59,569 bases of DNA from Gemmiger formicilis. GTDB taxonomy: Bacteria > Bacillota > Clostridia > Oscillospirales > Ruminococcaceae. Shown one piece after another: positions 33,414-42,768 of this stretch; position 1 is the first letter of the stretch; every line of letters starts with the position of its first letter. The stretch is taken from positions 1 to 59,569 of the forward strand of contig NZ_JACJJP010000018.1 in the NCBI RefSeq assembly GCF_016900095.1. The letters run 5' to 3'. The position numbers were made by a program, and so were the translations under genes. Under the pieces are notes generated by a model. It worked only from the letters and a program-made list of their open reading frames with translations, was not told where the DNA came from and made no database searches.

Positions 33414-34622
33414 TTATGCGTTCTGAATGACAGCGATGCCGGGCAGTTCCTTGCCTTCCAGGTATTCCAGGGAGGCGCCGCCGCCGGTGGAAATGTGGGT
33501 CATCTTGTCGCCCAGGCCCATCTGCTGCACGGCAGCCGCGCTGTCGCCGCCGCCGATGACGGTGGTAGCGTCGCTTTCGGCCATGGCCTTGGCAACAGCC
33601 AGGGTGCCGGCGGCCAGGGTCGGGTTCTCAAACACGCCCATGGGTCCGTTCCACACCACGGTCTTGGAAGCCTTGACGGCGTCGGCGAACAGCTTCATGG
33701 TAGCGGGGCCGATGTCGCAGCCTTCCATGTCGGCGGGCATATCGGTGACAGGGCAGATCTTGGTCTCGACAGGAGCGTCGATGGGATCGGGGAAGGCAGC
33801 CACGCAGGCGGTATCAACGGGCAGCAGCAGCTTGACGCCCTTGGCCTTGGCCTTTTCCATCATTTCCTTGCAGTAGTCCAGCTTGGAATCGTCGCACAGG
33901 CTGGTGCCGATCTCGTAGCCCTGGGCCTTCAGGAAGGTGTAGGCCATGCCGCCGCCGATGATCAGGGTGTCGACCTTTTCCAGCAGGTTGGAGATGACAT
34001 TCAGCTTGTCCGCAACCTTGGCGCCGCCCAGGATGGCGGTGAAGGGACGGACGGGATCGTTGACAGCGTTGCCCAGGTACTTGATTTCCTTTTCCATCAG
34101 GTAGCCCACAGCGGTGTCCTTGATATAATCGGTGACGCCGGCGGTGGAGCAGTGAGCGCGGTGGCAGGAGCCGAAGGCGTCATCCACGTAAGCGTCGGCC
34201 AGAGAAGCCAGTTCCTGGCTGAAGGTGTCGATGTTCTTGGTTTCTTCCTTGCGGAAACGGGTGTTCTGCAGCAGAACCACATCGCCGTTGCCCATGGTGG
34301 CGGCGGCAGCCTTGGCCTTGGGGCCGACCACGTTGTCGTCATCGGCGAAGGTGACGGGCTGGCCCAGCTTTTCAGACAGGCGCACGGCGACCGGTGCCAG
34401 GCTGAACTTCTCTTCGGGGCCGTTCTTCGGCTTGCCCAGGTGGCTGCACAGGATGACCTTGGCGCCGTCGTTGATCAGCTTCTTGATGGTCGGCAGAGCC
34501 GCATTGATGCGGTTATCGTTGGTGATGACGCCGTCCTTCATCGGAACGTTGAAGTCGCAGCGGACAAGAACGCGCTTGCCGGCGTAGTTTTCATCGTCGA
34601 TGGTCTTTTTGCCCAAACCCAT
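33414..34622 (-). CDS. pgk: Phosphoglycerate kinase
   Basis: Pgk transfers the phosphate of 1,3-bisphosphoglycerate to ADP. The protein has 402 residues. The signature [12 protein letters not shown] is near the N-terminus. [45 protein letters not shown] and [11 protein letters not shown] follow in the normal order. The start at 34620-34622 has GAGGAGA upstream. It is the first gene of the glycolytic operon, behind a strong promoter at 34720-34748. The gapA gene that often precedes pgk is absent here. Confidence 0.97.
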   Translation of the reverse strand: MGLGKKTIDDENYAGKRVLVRCDFNVPMKDGVITNDNRINAALPTIKKLINDGAKVILCSHLGKPKNGPEEKFSLAPVAVRLSEKLGQPVTFADDDNVVGPKAKAAAATMGNGDVVLLQNTRFRKEETKNIDTFSQELASLADAYVDDAFGSCHRAHCSTAGVTDYIKDTAVGYLMEKEIKYLGNAVNDPVRPFTAILGGAKVADKLNVISNLLEKVDTLIIGGGMAYTFLKAQGYEIGTSLCDDSKLDYCKEMMEKAKAKGVKLLLPVDTACVAAFPDPIDAPVETKICPVTDMPADMEGCDIGPATMKLFADAVKASKTVVWNGPMGVFENPTLAAGTLAVAKAMAESDATTVIGGGDSAAAVQQMGLGDKMTHISTGGGASLEYLEGKELPGIAVIQNA

Positions 34623-34719
34623 GGTAAAAATCTCCTCTCGATCCGTTTTGTTGCAAAATTTCTGCATTTTTGCGGTTTACCTGGCGGCGGGGCGCAGTAT
34701 CCCCTATCGCTATGCTTTT

Positions 34720-34748
34720 ATTATACGCATAAACCGGGTCCAGCGCAA
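34720..34748 (-). promoter_or_regulatory. Promoter of pgk-tpiA-gpmI
   Basis: TTGCGC (34743-34748), 17 bases, TATAAT (34720-34725). The leader is about 90 bases. The remaining 160 bases up to the divergent GH13 gene show no other structure. Confidence 0.75.
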
Positions 34749-34857
34749 GGGGAAGTTGACACTTTTTTAACGGTTTTGGCGCAGGGTGTTGCCTTCCGCC
34801 GGTTTGGAGGCGTTTTTTTTGTGGGTTTTGGCGCTTTTTTCCGCCGGGCAAATGCGC

Positions 34858-34863
34858 TATAAT
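34858..34863 (+). promoter_or_regulatory. Possible -10 of the GH13 gene
   Basis: A perfect TATAAT lies 49 bases before the start codon, but the -35 position reads only TTTTTT. It is a weak or activator-dependent promoter at best. Confidence 0.4.
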
Positions 34864-34912
34864 GCAAGCAGAAATCCGTGCCCGCAAGGGGTGCGACCGG
34901 GAGGCGATCTGC

Positions 34913-36466
34913 ATGGACCATTGGCTGAAAACAAGCATCTTTTACGAAATTTATCCCCAGAGTTTTCTGGACACCAACGCAGACGGCATCGGGGATCTGC
35001 CCGGCATTATAAAGAAGCTGGACTACATCCGGGAGCTGGGCTGCAACGCTCTGTGGCTGAACCCCTGTTTTCTTTCCCCCTTCGGGGATGCGGGGTACGA
35101 TGTGGAGGACTACTGCAAAGTGGCCCCCCGCTACGGCACCAACGACGACCTGATTCATCTGTTTGAGGAAGCCCACCGCCGGGGAATGCATGTGATCCTG
35201 GACTTAGTGCCGGGGCACACCTCCATCCGGCATCCCTGGTTTGCCCAGTCCTGCAAGGTGGAGAAAAACGAGTATTCCGGGCGGTATATCTGGAGCGATT
35301 CCATCTGGCACGATGTGGCGGGGTACGGCAACATCACCGGGTCCCTGCGGGGGCTGTACCCCCGCGACGGCTGCGTGGCGGTGAACTTCTTCTCCAACCA
35401 GCCGGCGCTGAACTACGGCTTTGCCCGGCCCACCGAGCCCTGGCAGAGCGCGGTGGACTCTCCCGAAGCGCTGGCCACCCGGCAGGCCATGATGGATGTG
35501 ATGGACTTCTGGCTGTCCCGGGGGTGCGATGGCTTCCGGGTGGACATGGCCGGTTCCCTGGTGAAAAATGACCCGGACAGTAAGGAGACCATCAAGCTGT
35601 GGCAGCAGGTGCGCCGGTTCATGGACGAAAAATACCCCGACGCGGTGATGCTCTCCGAGTGGGGCGAGCCGGACAAGTCGCTGATGGGCGGGTTCCACAT
35701 GGACTTTCTGCTGCATTTCGGTCCTTCCCATTACATGGACCTGTTCCGGTGCGAGCACCCCTTCTTCAGCCGGGAAGGCAAGGGCAACGCCCGGGCCTTT
35801 GTAGATACCTATGAAAAGAACTACCGCCTGACCAGCGGCAAGGGGCTGATGTGCATCCCTTCCGGCAACCACGACATGGAACGTCTGCGCCATTGGCTGG
35901 ACCCGGAGGAGATGAAAATTGCCTTCACCTTCCTGTTGTCCATGCCCGGGGCCCCCTTCGTCTACTACGGGGACGAGATCGGTATGCGGTATCTGGAGCT
36001 GGATTCGGTGGAAGGGGGCTACAACCGCACCGGTTCCCGCAGCCCCATGCAGTGGGACCACGGCAGGAACTACGGGTTCTCCGCTGCCGAAGCGGACCGG
36101 CTCTACACCGCCCAGGACAGGACCCCCGACGCCCCCACCGTGGCCGACGGCATGGCCGGAGCCGGATCCCTGTGGCACACGGTACAGACCTTGTGCGCGG
36201 TGCGCAAGGCTCATCCCGCCCTGCAGGCGGACGGCACCATGGAATTCATCTACTGCGAGACCGACGCCTACCCGCTGGTGTATCTGCGCACCGGCGGCGG
36301 GGAGAAGATTCTGGCGGCGGTGAACCCGGCGGCCAGAGCCGTGCGGTGCCCCTGCGCCCTTTCCCCCGCCGGGCAGCCGCTGTTCGCTCTGGGCGGCCCG
36401 GCAGCGCTGCAAAACGGCGTGCTGACCATGCCCGCCGAAAGCGCTGTATTGCTGCCGGTGAAATAA
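34913..36466 (+). CDS. GH13 alpha-glucosidase/alpha-amylase family enzyme
   Basis: A 517-residue glycoside hydrolase family 13 enzyme without signal peptide, so probably cytoplasmic. It acts on alpha-glucans, oligosaccharides or sucrose-like substrates. Conserved regions: DGIGDLPGIIKKLDYIRELG, DLVPGHTS, nucleophile Asp211 in GFRVDMAG, acid/base Glu249 in LSEWGEP, and Asp321 in GNHDMERL. The calcium-type loop and QWDHGRNYGFS near 380-390 are typical of oligo-1,6-glucosidase relatives. The start at 34913-34915 follows GGGAGG; an in-frame upstream ATG inside the -10 region is not used. It precedes the MoxR gene by 39 bases. Confidence 0.9.
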   Translation: MDHWLKTSIFYEIYPQSFLDTNADGIGDLPGIIKKLDYIRELGCNALWLNPCFLSPFGDAGYDVEDYCKVAPRYGTNDDLIHLFEEAHRRGMHVILDLVPGHTSIRHPWFAQSCKVEKNEYSGRYIWSDSIWHDVAGYGNITGSLRGLYPRDGCVAVNFFSNQPALNYGFARPTEPWQSAVDSPEALATRQAMMDVMDFWLSRGCDGFRVDMAGSLVKNDPDSKETIKLWQQVRRFMDEKYPDAVMLSEWGEPDKSLMGGFHMDFLLHFGPSHYMDLFRCEHPFFSREGKGNARAFVDTYEKNYRLTSGKGLMCIPSGNHDMERLRHWLDPEEMKIAFTFLLSMPGAPFVYYGDEIGMRYLELDSVEGGYNRTGSRSPMQWDHGRNYGFSAAEADRLYTAQDRTPDAPTVADGMAGAGSLWHTVQTLCAVRKAHPALQADGTMEFIYCETDAYPLVYLRTGGGEKILAAVNPAARAVRCPCALSPAGQPLFALGGPAALQNGVLTMPAESAVLLPVK

Positions 36467-36505
36467 GGTTGTGTCTTTTTTTGTAAGCCAGAAGGGGATG
36501 TATCA

Positions 36506-37420
36506 ATGCTGGATTTTCTGAAAGAGGAGGGCGTGTACCCGGCGGTCATCGAAGGGATTGCCGCCTTCCGCGCCGAACATCCCGTGCCCGAAGAGATGGC
36601 CCGACGGGTTCCCGAACCCCGGTACCGGTATTACGGCCGGGAGGTGTGGAACCAGGCCGCCACCGTCCTGCTGTGCGGGGAGAATCTGCTGCTAGCCGGG
36701 CCCAAGGCCACCGGCAAGAACGTGCTGGCCGAAAACCTGGCCTGGGCGTTCGGGCGGCCTTGCTGGGACGTTTCCTTCCACATCAATATGGATGCCTCCT
36801 ACCTCATCGGGTCGGACACCTTCAACGGGGAAAAGGTGGTGTTTCAGCCGGGGCCCATCTGGCAGTGTGCGTGCCACGGCGGGTTCGGGGTGCTGGACGA
36901 GATCAACATGGCCAAGAATGAAGCCCTGGCCGTGCTGCACGCCACCCTGGACTACCGCCGCCGCATCGATGTGCCGGGCTATGACCTGATCGAGGTGGAC
37001 CCGGCCGCCCGCTTCATCGCCACCATGAACCACGGCTATGCCGGCACCCGGGAACTGAACGAAGCCCTGGTTTCCCGGTTTGCGGTGCTGGACCTGCCGC
37101 TGATCTCCCAGGAGGACCTGAACAAGCTGCTGCGCCACCATTTCCCGCAGATCAGCCCCCGGTACGCCGGGCAGTTTGCCCAGCTGTTCTACGACCTGAA
37201 CAAGAAGGCAGACAGCGCCGAGATCTCGGCCCGGGCGGTGGACCTGCGGGGACTTCTGGACGCGCTGCGCCTGATGGAGCACGGGCTGGACGCCACCGCG
37301 GCGCTGGATCTGTGCATCACCAACAAGACCTTTGACCCCTACGAACAGACCCTGATCCGGGATGTGATCGCCGCCCGCATCCCCCGGACCCTGGACCGGG
37401 CCAGGGTCTTTCCGGGGTAA
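36506..37420 (+). CDS. MoxR-type AAA ATPase
   Basis: A 304-residue AAA_5/MoxR ATPase. Walker A is GPKATGKN (65-72), with asparagine where threonine or serine is usual. Walker B is GVLDEIN, with Asp131 and Glu132. Sensor 1 is ATMNHGYAGT and the arginine region is ALVSRFAV. MoxR proteins act as chaperones that work with VWA-domain partners to insert metals or activate complexes, and a VWA gene follows 5 bases later. It lies in the same direction as the GH13 gene. The target is unknown. Confidence 0.87.
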   Translation: MLDFLKEEGVYPAVIEGIAAFRAEHPVPEEMARRVPEPRYRYYGREVWNQAATVLLCGENLLLAGPKATGKNVLAENLAWAFGRPCWDVSFHINMDASYLIGSDTFNGEKVVFQPGPIWQCACHGGFGVLDEINMAKNEALAVLHATLDYRRRIDVPGYDLIEVDPAARFIATMNHGYAGTRELNEALVSRFAVLDLPLISQEDLNKLLRHHFPQISPRYAGQFAQLFYDLNKKADSAEISARAVDLRGLLDALRLMEHGLDATAALDLCITNKTFDPYEQTLIRDVIAARIPRTLDRARVFPG

Positions 37421-37425
37421 GGGGT

Positions 37426-39168
37426 ATGCTGCGGCGCGAATACAGCCCGGAACAGCGCCGGGCGCTGAACCTGATCTGGGCCGCCGCCGGGCGGTACGAC
37501 CTGGACCCGCCCTTCATGGCCTTTACCCCCGACGGACAGCCGGATTTTTACTTCAACTGTGTGGTGGGCCTGACAGCCAAGTGGCTGGACCCGGACCGGC
37601 TGGAGGGATTTTTCGGCCGGTACGCGGGCAGTCCCCGGCGGGAGATGTTCGACGAGCTGGTCTGGCTGGGGCTGGAAAACTGCGTGTACGAGAAGGAGCT
37701 GCCCCAGCGGCCCATTCTGGCCGATCTGCGGCGGGACTATGCCCGGAACTTTTTTGCGGGGCAGAAATCCATGTCCCGCCAGCAGTGGATGGTCAAGAAC
37801 AACCGGGTGTTTGAACAGCAGGAAGCCCGCTGGGCGCCTCTGGCCGGACGCCGCGGCCCCCTGCTGACGCCCCGGGGCCGGGAGCTGGCCGAAGCTCTGG
37901 CCCTGCCCGGCACCCTGGACACCGACGGGGTACTTGCCGCCCTGGAAGAGATGCTGGAGCGCTTTTTCGGGTTTACCGGCAGCGAGGCGGACCGGGGCCC
38001 CCGGACGCTGCATCTGCGGGGGGTGTGGGCCGCCCTGCTGACCAAGCTTCTGCCCACCGAGATCCGCCACACCGACCAGCTGGTGCTGCGGCGCAGTTCC
38101 CAGCTGCGGGAGGCAAACGCCAAACCGGCGGGCAAGGCCCTGCTGGCCCACCATTTTTCTGTCCGGCAAGGCGAAAAAGACCGGGCCTACATCGAAACCT
38201 GCTTTGGCCGCTCGGTGTATAACGACCATGACCTGGCCGCCCTGGAGCAGGAGCTGTGCACCGGCAATCACCGGGACTGTCACCTGTGGATTACCCGGGG
38301 CGAGCCCTCCCCCACCCGACCGCCGGATGCCGAATCCGGAAAGCTGGCCCGGGACGCCGCCCGGCAGCGGCAGCGCAACCTGGAATTTTACGCCAAAAAC
38401 AGCCAGCTCTACGCCGGCAGCATCCGCCGGTTGAGCGAACAGCTGGAGGACGCCCTGCACTCCTACAGCCAGCCCCAGCCCGTGCGGGCCCGGGCCGGGA
38501 GGCTGGACAGCCGTCGGGTGTGGCGGGCGCCCTGCCTGCGGGACCCGGCGATTTTTCTGCGCCGGACCGACGATATACAGCCTGATCTTTCGGTGGACCT
38601 GCTGCTGGACGCCTCCGCCTCCCGGCTGAACAGCCAGGAGACCATCGCCGCCCAGGGGTACATCCTGGGGGAGAGTCTGCGCCGCTGCGGGGTGCCGGTG
38701 CAGATCTACGCCTTCCGCAGCCTGCGGGGATATACGGTGCTGCAGCTGCTGAAGGGCTACAAGGACCCGGGCTGCCGGTCCGTCTTCGGCTACTTTGCCG
38801 CCGGGTGGAACCGGGATGGGCTGGCCCTGCGCACCGTGGGCCGGCTGGCGGACGCCCGCTGTCCCCACCGGCTGGTGCTGATTCTCACCGACGCCAGCCC
38901 CAACGACAGCCAGCGGATTCCCCCTGCCGGCGCCCTGCCGGTCAGCCGGGACTACGGCGACGAGGCCTCCGTGGCCGACACCGCCGCCGAGGTGAAGGCC
39001 CTGCGCAGGCAGGGGTTCCGGGTGGGGGCCGTCTTCTTCGGTCTGAACCGGGACGTGCCCGCTTTGAAAACCATCTACGGCAACGAGTTTGTGCGTATCG
39101 GCAGTATTGACCGGCTGGCGGGGGCGGTGGGGTCCCTTTTGCAGCGGATGCTGCGGGAGATGGACTGA
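37426..39168 (+). CDS. VWA-domain protein partner of the MoxR ATPase
   Basis: A 580-residue protein. The N-terminal 380 residues have no recognised domain and are rich in basic and acidic residues. The C-terminal part is a von Willebrand factor A-like domain; its MIDAS motif is Asp395-A-Ser397-A-Ser399 (DASAS), with later ligands near LILTDASPND. The nearest relatives by layout are CoxE/CobT-like VWA partners of MoxR ATPases. The start is 5 bases after the MoxR stop, with AAGGGG close by. No metalloenzyme gene is adjacent, so the client is unknown. Confidence 0.82.
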   Translation: MLRREYSPEQRRALNLIWAAAGRYDLDPPFMAFTPDGQPDFYFNCVVGLTAKWLDPDRLEGFFGRYAGSPRREMFDELVWLGLENCVYEKELPQRPILADLRRDYARNFFAGQKSMSRQQWMVKNNRVFEQQEARWAPLAGRRGPLLTPRGRELAEALALPGTLDTDGVLAALEEMLERFFGFTGSEADRGPRTLHLRGVWAALLTKLLPTEIRHTDQLVLRRSSQLREANAKPAGKALLAHHFSVRQGEKDRAYIETCFGRSVYNDHDLAALEQELCTGNHRDCHLWITRGEPSPTRPPDAESGKLARDAARQRQRNLEFYAKNSQLYAGSIRRLSEQLEDALHSYSQPQPVRARAGRLDSRRVWRAPCLRDPAIFLRRTDDIQPDLSVDLLLDASASRLNSQETIAAQGYILGESLRRCGVPVQIYAFRSLRGYTVLQLLKGYKDPGCRSVFGYFAAGWNRDGLALRTVGRLADARCPHRLVLILTDASPNDSQRIPPAGALPVSRDYGDEASVADTAAEVKALRRQGFRVGAVFFGLNRDVPALKTIYGNEFVRIGSIDRLAGAVGSLLQRMLREMD

Positions 39169-39178
39169 CAAGGACAAA

Positions 39179-39216
39179 AAAAAGCGCTTCCCGGAATCTT
39201 CCGGAAAGCGCTTTTT
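39179..39216. terminator. Bidirectional terminator between the VWA gene and lysS
   Basis: AAAGCGCTTCCCGGAA (39181-39196), a 2-base loop and TTCCGGAAAGCGCTTT (39199-39214); one mismatch. T-runs on both strands. Confidence 0.88.
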
Positions 39217-39243
39217 CACTGTTTATGATTTTCCTGGTGCAGC

Positions 39244-40734
39244 TCAGTCCAGCGGCTTCATGGTGGGGAAGAGCAGCACATCGCGGATGGAGGCGGAGTC
39301 GGTGAGCAGCATGACCAGACGATCCACACCGAAGCCCAGGCCGCCCGTGGGGGGCAGGCCGTATTCCAGGGCGGTGACGTAGTCGTAGTCCACCTGGGCC
39401 TTGCTGGTGGGTTCCAGCTTCTTGCGCTCGGCCACCTGGCGTTCAAAACGGCCCTTCTGGTCGATGGGGTCGTTCAGCTCGCTGAAGGCGTTGCCGAACT
39501 CGGTGCAGTTGATGAAGTACTCGAACCGCTCGGTGAAGGCCGGGTCGTTGGGCTTGCGCTTGGCCAGGGGGCTGATCTCCACGGGGTAGTCATAGATGAA
39601 GGTGGGCTGGACCAGGTTGCCCTCCACAAAGGCGTCGAAGAACTCGGCCAGGATGGCGCCCTTGGTGGGCACTTCGGGCAGTTCCACGTGGTGCTTCTTG
39701 GCCAGGGCGATGGCTTCCTCGTCCGAAGCCACGGTGGTGAAGTCCACGCCGGAATACTTCTTGACCGCTTCCAGCATGGTCAGGCGCTCCCAGTGGGACA
39801 GGTCGATCTGCTTGCCCTGGTACTCGATCTGCAGGGTGCCGCAGACCTTCTGGGCCACCGTCTTCATCATCTCTTCCACCAGGTCCATCATGCCGTGGTA
39901 GTCGGTGTAGGCCTGGTACAGCTCGATGGTGGTGAACTCGGGGTTGTGCTTGGGGTCCATGCCCTCGTTGCGGAAGATGCGGCCCACTTCGTACACGCGG
40001 TCCATGCCGCCCACCACCAAGCGCTTGAGGTACAGCTCGGTCTCGATGCGCAGCACCATGTCCATATCCAGGGTGTTGTGGTGGGTGAGGAAGGGACGGG
40101 CGGAAGCGCCGATCTCAAAGGGGGTCAGGATGGGGGTTTCCACTTCCAGGAATCCCTTGTTGTCCAGGAAGGCGCGCAGTTCCCGCAGGATCTGGCTGCG
40201 GCGCACGAAGGTCTGCTTGACATCCGGGTTGACGATCAGGTCCACATACCGCTGACGGTAGCGGGCTTCCCGGTCGGTCAGGCCGTGGAACTTCTCGGGC
40301 AGAGGCAGCAGGCTCTTGGACAGCAGGGTCAGCTCGCTGATGCGCACGCTGAGTTCGCCCATGCGGGTGCGGAACACTTCGCCCTTGCAGCCCACAATGT
40401 CGCCCACATCCAGCTTTTTGAAGGCGGCGTAGGGTTCATCGCCCAGCACGTCCCGCTTGGCGAAGATCTGGATGTCCCCCTTGGCGTCCCGCAGATGGGC
40501 AAAGCTGGCCTTGCCCATCACGCGTTTGGACATCAGACGCCCGGCCAGGGTGACCACCTTGCCGGTTTCGCTCTCGGCGGGCAGGTCTTTGAATTCGGCC
40601 TGCAGATCGGCGGAGAAAGCGTCCTGGGGATACTTGGTGATGGTGAACGGGTCATGCCCGGCAGCCTGCAGGTCCGCCAGCTTCTGGCGACGCACAGCCT
40701 GCTCGGTGGCGGCGTTGACGGGGGTGTTCTGCAT
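39244..40734 (-). CDS. lysS: Lysyl-tRNA synthetase, class II
   Basis: LysS charges tRNA-Lys with lysine. The 496-residue length is standard. The N-terminal anticodon-binding OB fold (VVTLAGRLMSKRVMGKASFA) is followed by class II motifs: RYVDLI and FLEVETPILTP (motif 1), FRNEGMDPKHNPEFTTIE (motif 2), and GLPPTGGLGFGVDRL (motif 3). It is the second gene of greA-lysS, a common pairing in Firmicutes, with a GC-rich hairpin in the 75-base gap. A shared terminator follows. Confidence 0.97.
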   Translation of the reverse strand: MQNTPVNAATEQAVRRQKLADLQAAGHDPFTITKYPQDAFSADLQAEFKDLPAESETGKVVTLAGRLMSKRVMGKASFAHLRDAKGDIQIFAKRDVLGDEPYAAFKKLDVGDIVGCKGEVFRTRMGELSVRISELTLLSKSLLPLPEKFHGLTDREARYRQRYVDLIVNPDVKQTFVRRSQILRELRAFLDNKGFLEVETPILTPFEIGASARPFLTHHNTLDMDMVLRIETELYLKRLVVGGMDRVYEVGRIFRNEGMDPKHNPEFTTIELYQAYTDYHGMMDLVEEMMKTVAQKVCGTLQIEYQGKQIDLSHWERLTMLEAVKKYSGVDFTTVASDEEAIALAKKHHVELPEVPTKGAILAEFFDAFVEGNLVQPTFIYDYPVEISPLAKRKPNDPAFTERFEYFINCTEFGNAFSELNDPIDQKGRFERQVAERKKLEPTSKAQVDYDYVTALEYGLPPTGGLGFGVDRLVMLLTDSASIRDVLLFPTMKPLD

Positions 40735-40764
40735 GAGAAGATTCCTCTTTTCCTGTAAATAAAG

Positions 40765-40797
40765 CAGCGCCGACCGGGTCGGCCCCGCCCGGCGCTG
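40765..40797 (-). other. Hairpin between greA and lysS
   Basis: CAGCGCCG and CGGCGCTG flank a 17-base GC-rich loop that can pair further. A weak T-rich tail (CTTTATTTAC) follows on the minus strand. It may reduce read-through or stabilise the greA message. Confidence 0.5.
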
Positions 40798-40809
40798 TTT
40801 GCGTTTGAC

Positions 40810-41298
40810 TTACTTGCTGCGGCTGACAGCCAGGATCTTGTAGTCGATCACGCTGCCGTTGGGCAGGGTGACGGCCACCACATCCCCGGCCTTGTGGCCG
40901 ATGAGGGCGGCGCCCACCGGGCTTTCGTCGCTGATGCGGTTCAGGTCCATGTCGGCTTCGGTGGAACCGGTGATGTCGTATTCCTCGGCATCCTCCTCAT
41001 CGTCGCCCTCGGCCAGGATCTTGACCTTCATGCCGATGGAGACGGTGTCGTGGGACAGCTCGTTGTCGTCGATGATGCGGGCAACCTTCAGGGTTGCTTC
41101 CAGATCGGCGATGCGGGCTTCCACAATGGCCTGCTCTTCCTTGGCGGCATCGTACTCGGCATTTTCCGACAAGTCGCCGTAACCGCGGGCCACCTTGATC
41201 TTGTCCGCAACTTCCTTACGTTTGACGGTGCGCAGGGTGTCCAGGTCCTGCTCCAGCTTCTGATATCCCTCGCGGGTAACAACAACCTCTTTGGCCAT
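40810..41298 (-). CDS. greA: Transcription elongation factor GreA
   Basis: GreA rescues backtracked RNA polymerase by stimulating transcript cleavage. The protein has 162 residues, the normal length. The N-terminal coiled coil has GYGDLSENAEYDAAKEEQ, in which the acidic tip residues Asp and Glu act at the polymerase active site. The C-terminal FKBP-like domain ends in ESPVGAALIGHKAGDVVAV. AAGGAGC precedes the ATG. A consensus promoter and a strong leader hairpin lie upstream. Confidence 0.97.
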   Translation of the reverse strand: MAKEVVVTREGYQKLEQDLDTLRTVKRKEVADKIKVARGYGDLSENAEYDAAKEEQAIVEARIADLEATLKVARIIDDNELSHDTVSIGMKVKILAEGDDEEDAEEYDITGSTEADMDLNRISDESPVGAALIGHKAGDVVAVTLPNGSVIDYKILAVSRSK

Positions 41299-41331
41299 TT
41301 CGGATAGCTCCTTACTCTAACAGTAAAAGTT

Positions 41332-41354
41332 GTGCGGCCCAGCAGGGGCCGCAC
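41332..41354 (-). other. Perfect hairpin in the greA 5' leader
   Basis: GTGCGGCCC and GGGCCGCAC form a perfect 9-bp stem with a 5-base loop, about 10 bases after the expected transcription start, followed by AACTTTTACT. It could be a weak attenuator or a stabiliser. Confidence 0.6.
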
Positions 41355-41364
41355 CAGTTGTAAT

Positions 41365-41393
41365 ATTATATCCAAAAATTGTGTCGCTGTCAA
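41365..41393 (-). promoter_or_regulatory. Consensus promoter of greA-lysS
   Basis: Perfect TTGACA (41388-41393), 17 bases, perfect TATAAT (41365-41370). Confidence 0.92.
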
Positions 41394-41415
41394 GCGTTTT
41401 CCGGGCTTTGCAGGC

Positions 41416-42429
41416 TCACTTTTCCAGCTGCAGCAGGCCCACCTTGCGGTGCACCTTGGACACGGTGCGGTTGGCCAGACGGGCGGCCCGCTCGGCGCCG
41501 TCCTTGAGCACCCCGTCCACATAGGCCTTGTCCGCCTGGATGCGCTGCAGCTCCTCCTGCACCGGGCAGATGGCGTCGACGGTGGTTTCGGCCACGGCCA
41601 TCTTGAAGTCGCCGTAGCCCTTGCCCGCAAACTCGGCCTCGATCTCCGGCATGGTCTTGCCGGTGAAGGCGGCGTAGATGGTCATCAGGTTGGACACGCC
41701 CGGCTTGTTGGCCGTATCGAAATGCACCATACCGTCGGAGTCGGTGACCGCCCGCTTGAACTTGCGCACGATGGTGTCCTTGTCGTCGGTCATGAGGATG
41801 AAGCTGTTCACGTTGGGGTCGGACTTGCTCATCTTTTTGGTGGGTTCGGACAGGGACATGACCTTGGCGCCGGCGGCGGGCACGTAGCCTTCGGGCAAGA
41901 CAAAGGTTTCGCCGTAGATGTTGTTGAACCGGCCGGCAATGTCCCGGGCCAGCTCCAGGTGCTGGGTCTGGTCCTGGCCCACCGGCACCAGGTCGGCGTT
42001 GTAGATCAGGATGTCCGAGGCCATCAGCACCGGATAGGTGAACAGGCCGCCGTTGACGTTGTCGGGGTGTTTGGCGCTCTTGTCCTTGAACTGGGTCATG
42101 CGGGACAGTTCGCCGAACTGGGTGTTGCAGGCCAGGATCCAGCTCAGCTCACAGTGGGCGGGCACATGGCTCTGCACAAACAGGATGTGTTCCTTGGGGT
42201 CGATGCCCACGGCCAGCAGCAGGGCGGTCAGGGCCCGGCTGTTGCGGCGCAGGTCGGCGGGGACCTGGCGCACGGTCAACGCGTGCAGGTCGGCCACCAT
42301 ATACAGGCAGTCATAGCTGTTCTGCAGCAGCGCCCAGTTGCGCAGGGCCCCCAGATAGTTGCCCAGGGTGGGGGTGCCGGTGGGCTGGATGCCGGAAAGG
42401 ATACGCTTGCGTTTGAGAAGTTCGGACAT
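41416..42429 (-). CDS. trpS: Tryptophanyl-tRNA synthetase
   Basis: TrpS charges tRNA-Trp. The protein has 337 residues. The class I HIGH-like motif is in SGIQPTGTPTLGNYLGAL and the KMSKS loop is KKMSKSDPN. Tryptophan-binding region DLHALTV and the ADLVPVGQDQTQHLELARD stretch are typical. Expression is controlled by the T-box leader just upstream, so it is induced when uncharged tRNA-Trp accumulates. No terminator separates it from the greA promoter. Confidence 0.97.
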   Translation of the reverse strand: MSELLKRKRILSGIQPTGTPTLGNYLGALRNWALLQNSYDCLYMVADLHALTVRQVPADLRRNSRALTALLLAVGIDPKEHILFVQSHVPAHCELSWILACNTQFGELSRMTQFKDKSAKHPDNVNGGLFTYPVLMASDILIYNADLVPVGQDQTQHLELARDIAGRFNNIYGETFVLPEGYVPAAGAKVMSLSEPTKKMSKSDPNVNSFILMTDDKDTIVRKFKRAVTDSDGMVHFDTANKPGVSNLMTIYAAFTGKTMPEIEAEFAGKGYGDFKMAVAETTVDAICPVQEELQRIQADKAYVDGVLKDGAERAARLANRTVSKVHRKVGLLQLEK

Positions 42430-42465
42430 GATGTTTCAGCTCCTTTGATGTCGGCGGAGGGGAAC

Positions 42466-42762
42466 AAAAAGGCCCGCCCCCGCACAGAAGTGGTTTCTGT
42501 GCAAGGGCAGGCCTGTGATTTTGCCTGTGGTGCCACCTTGCTTGCCGCGCCGTTTTCCGGCCGCGGCCTCTTAACGGGGCGCTGTTCTGCGTCCCTGCCC
42601 GATAACGGGGGCTGCCGGCGAGCGGATACTGCCCCGCCGAAACAGGGGTTCCCCGCCGCCCTCGGCGATCCATTTGTCCGTGCAGCCTTCCGCCCCGTTC
42701 CCAGCTTCGGGGGCTCTCTGTGGGCGCCGCCACGGTTTTACTTTCGCCTCGTCGGTTTATTC
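42466..42762 (-). ncRNA. T-box riboswitch specific for tRNA-Trp
   Basis: The leader of trpS, about 300 bases. The T-box sequence AAGGTGGCACCACAGG is at 42524-42539; its UGGC pairs with the GCCA end of uncharged tRNA-Trp. The AGAGAGC element of stem I is at 42713-42719, and the specifier TGG (the Trp codon), followed by a purine, is at 42670-42672. A terminator follows: a long stem from about 42471 to 42513, then TTTTT at 42466-42470. The antiterminator would use the T-box and the start of the terminator stem. Both codon and discriminator base agree with tRNA-Trp. Confidence 0.93.
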
Positions 42763-42768
42763 CCCTAC

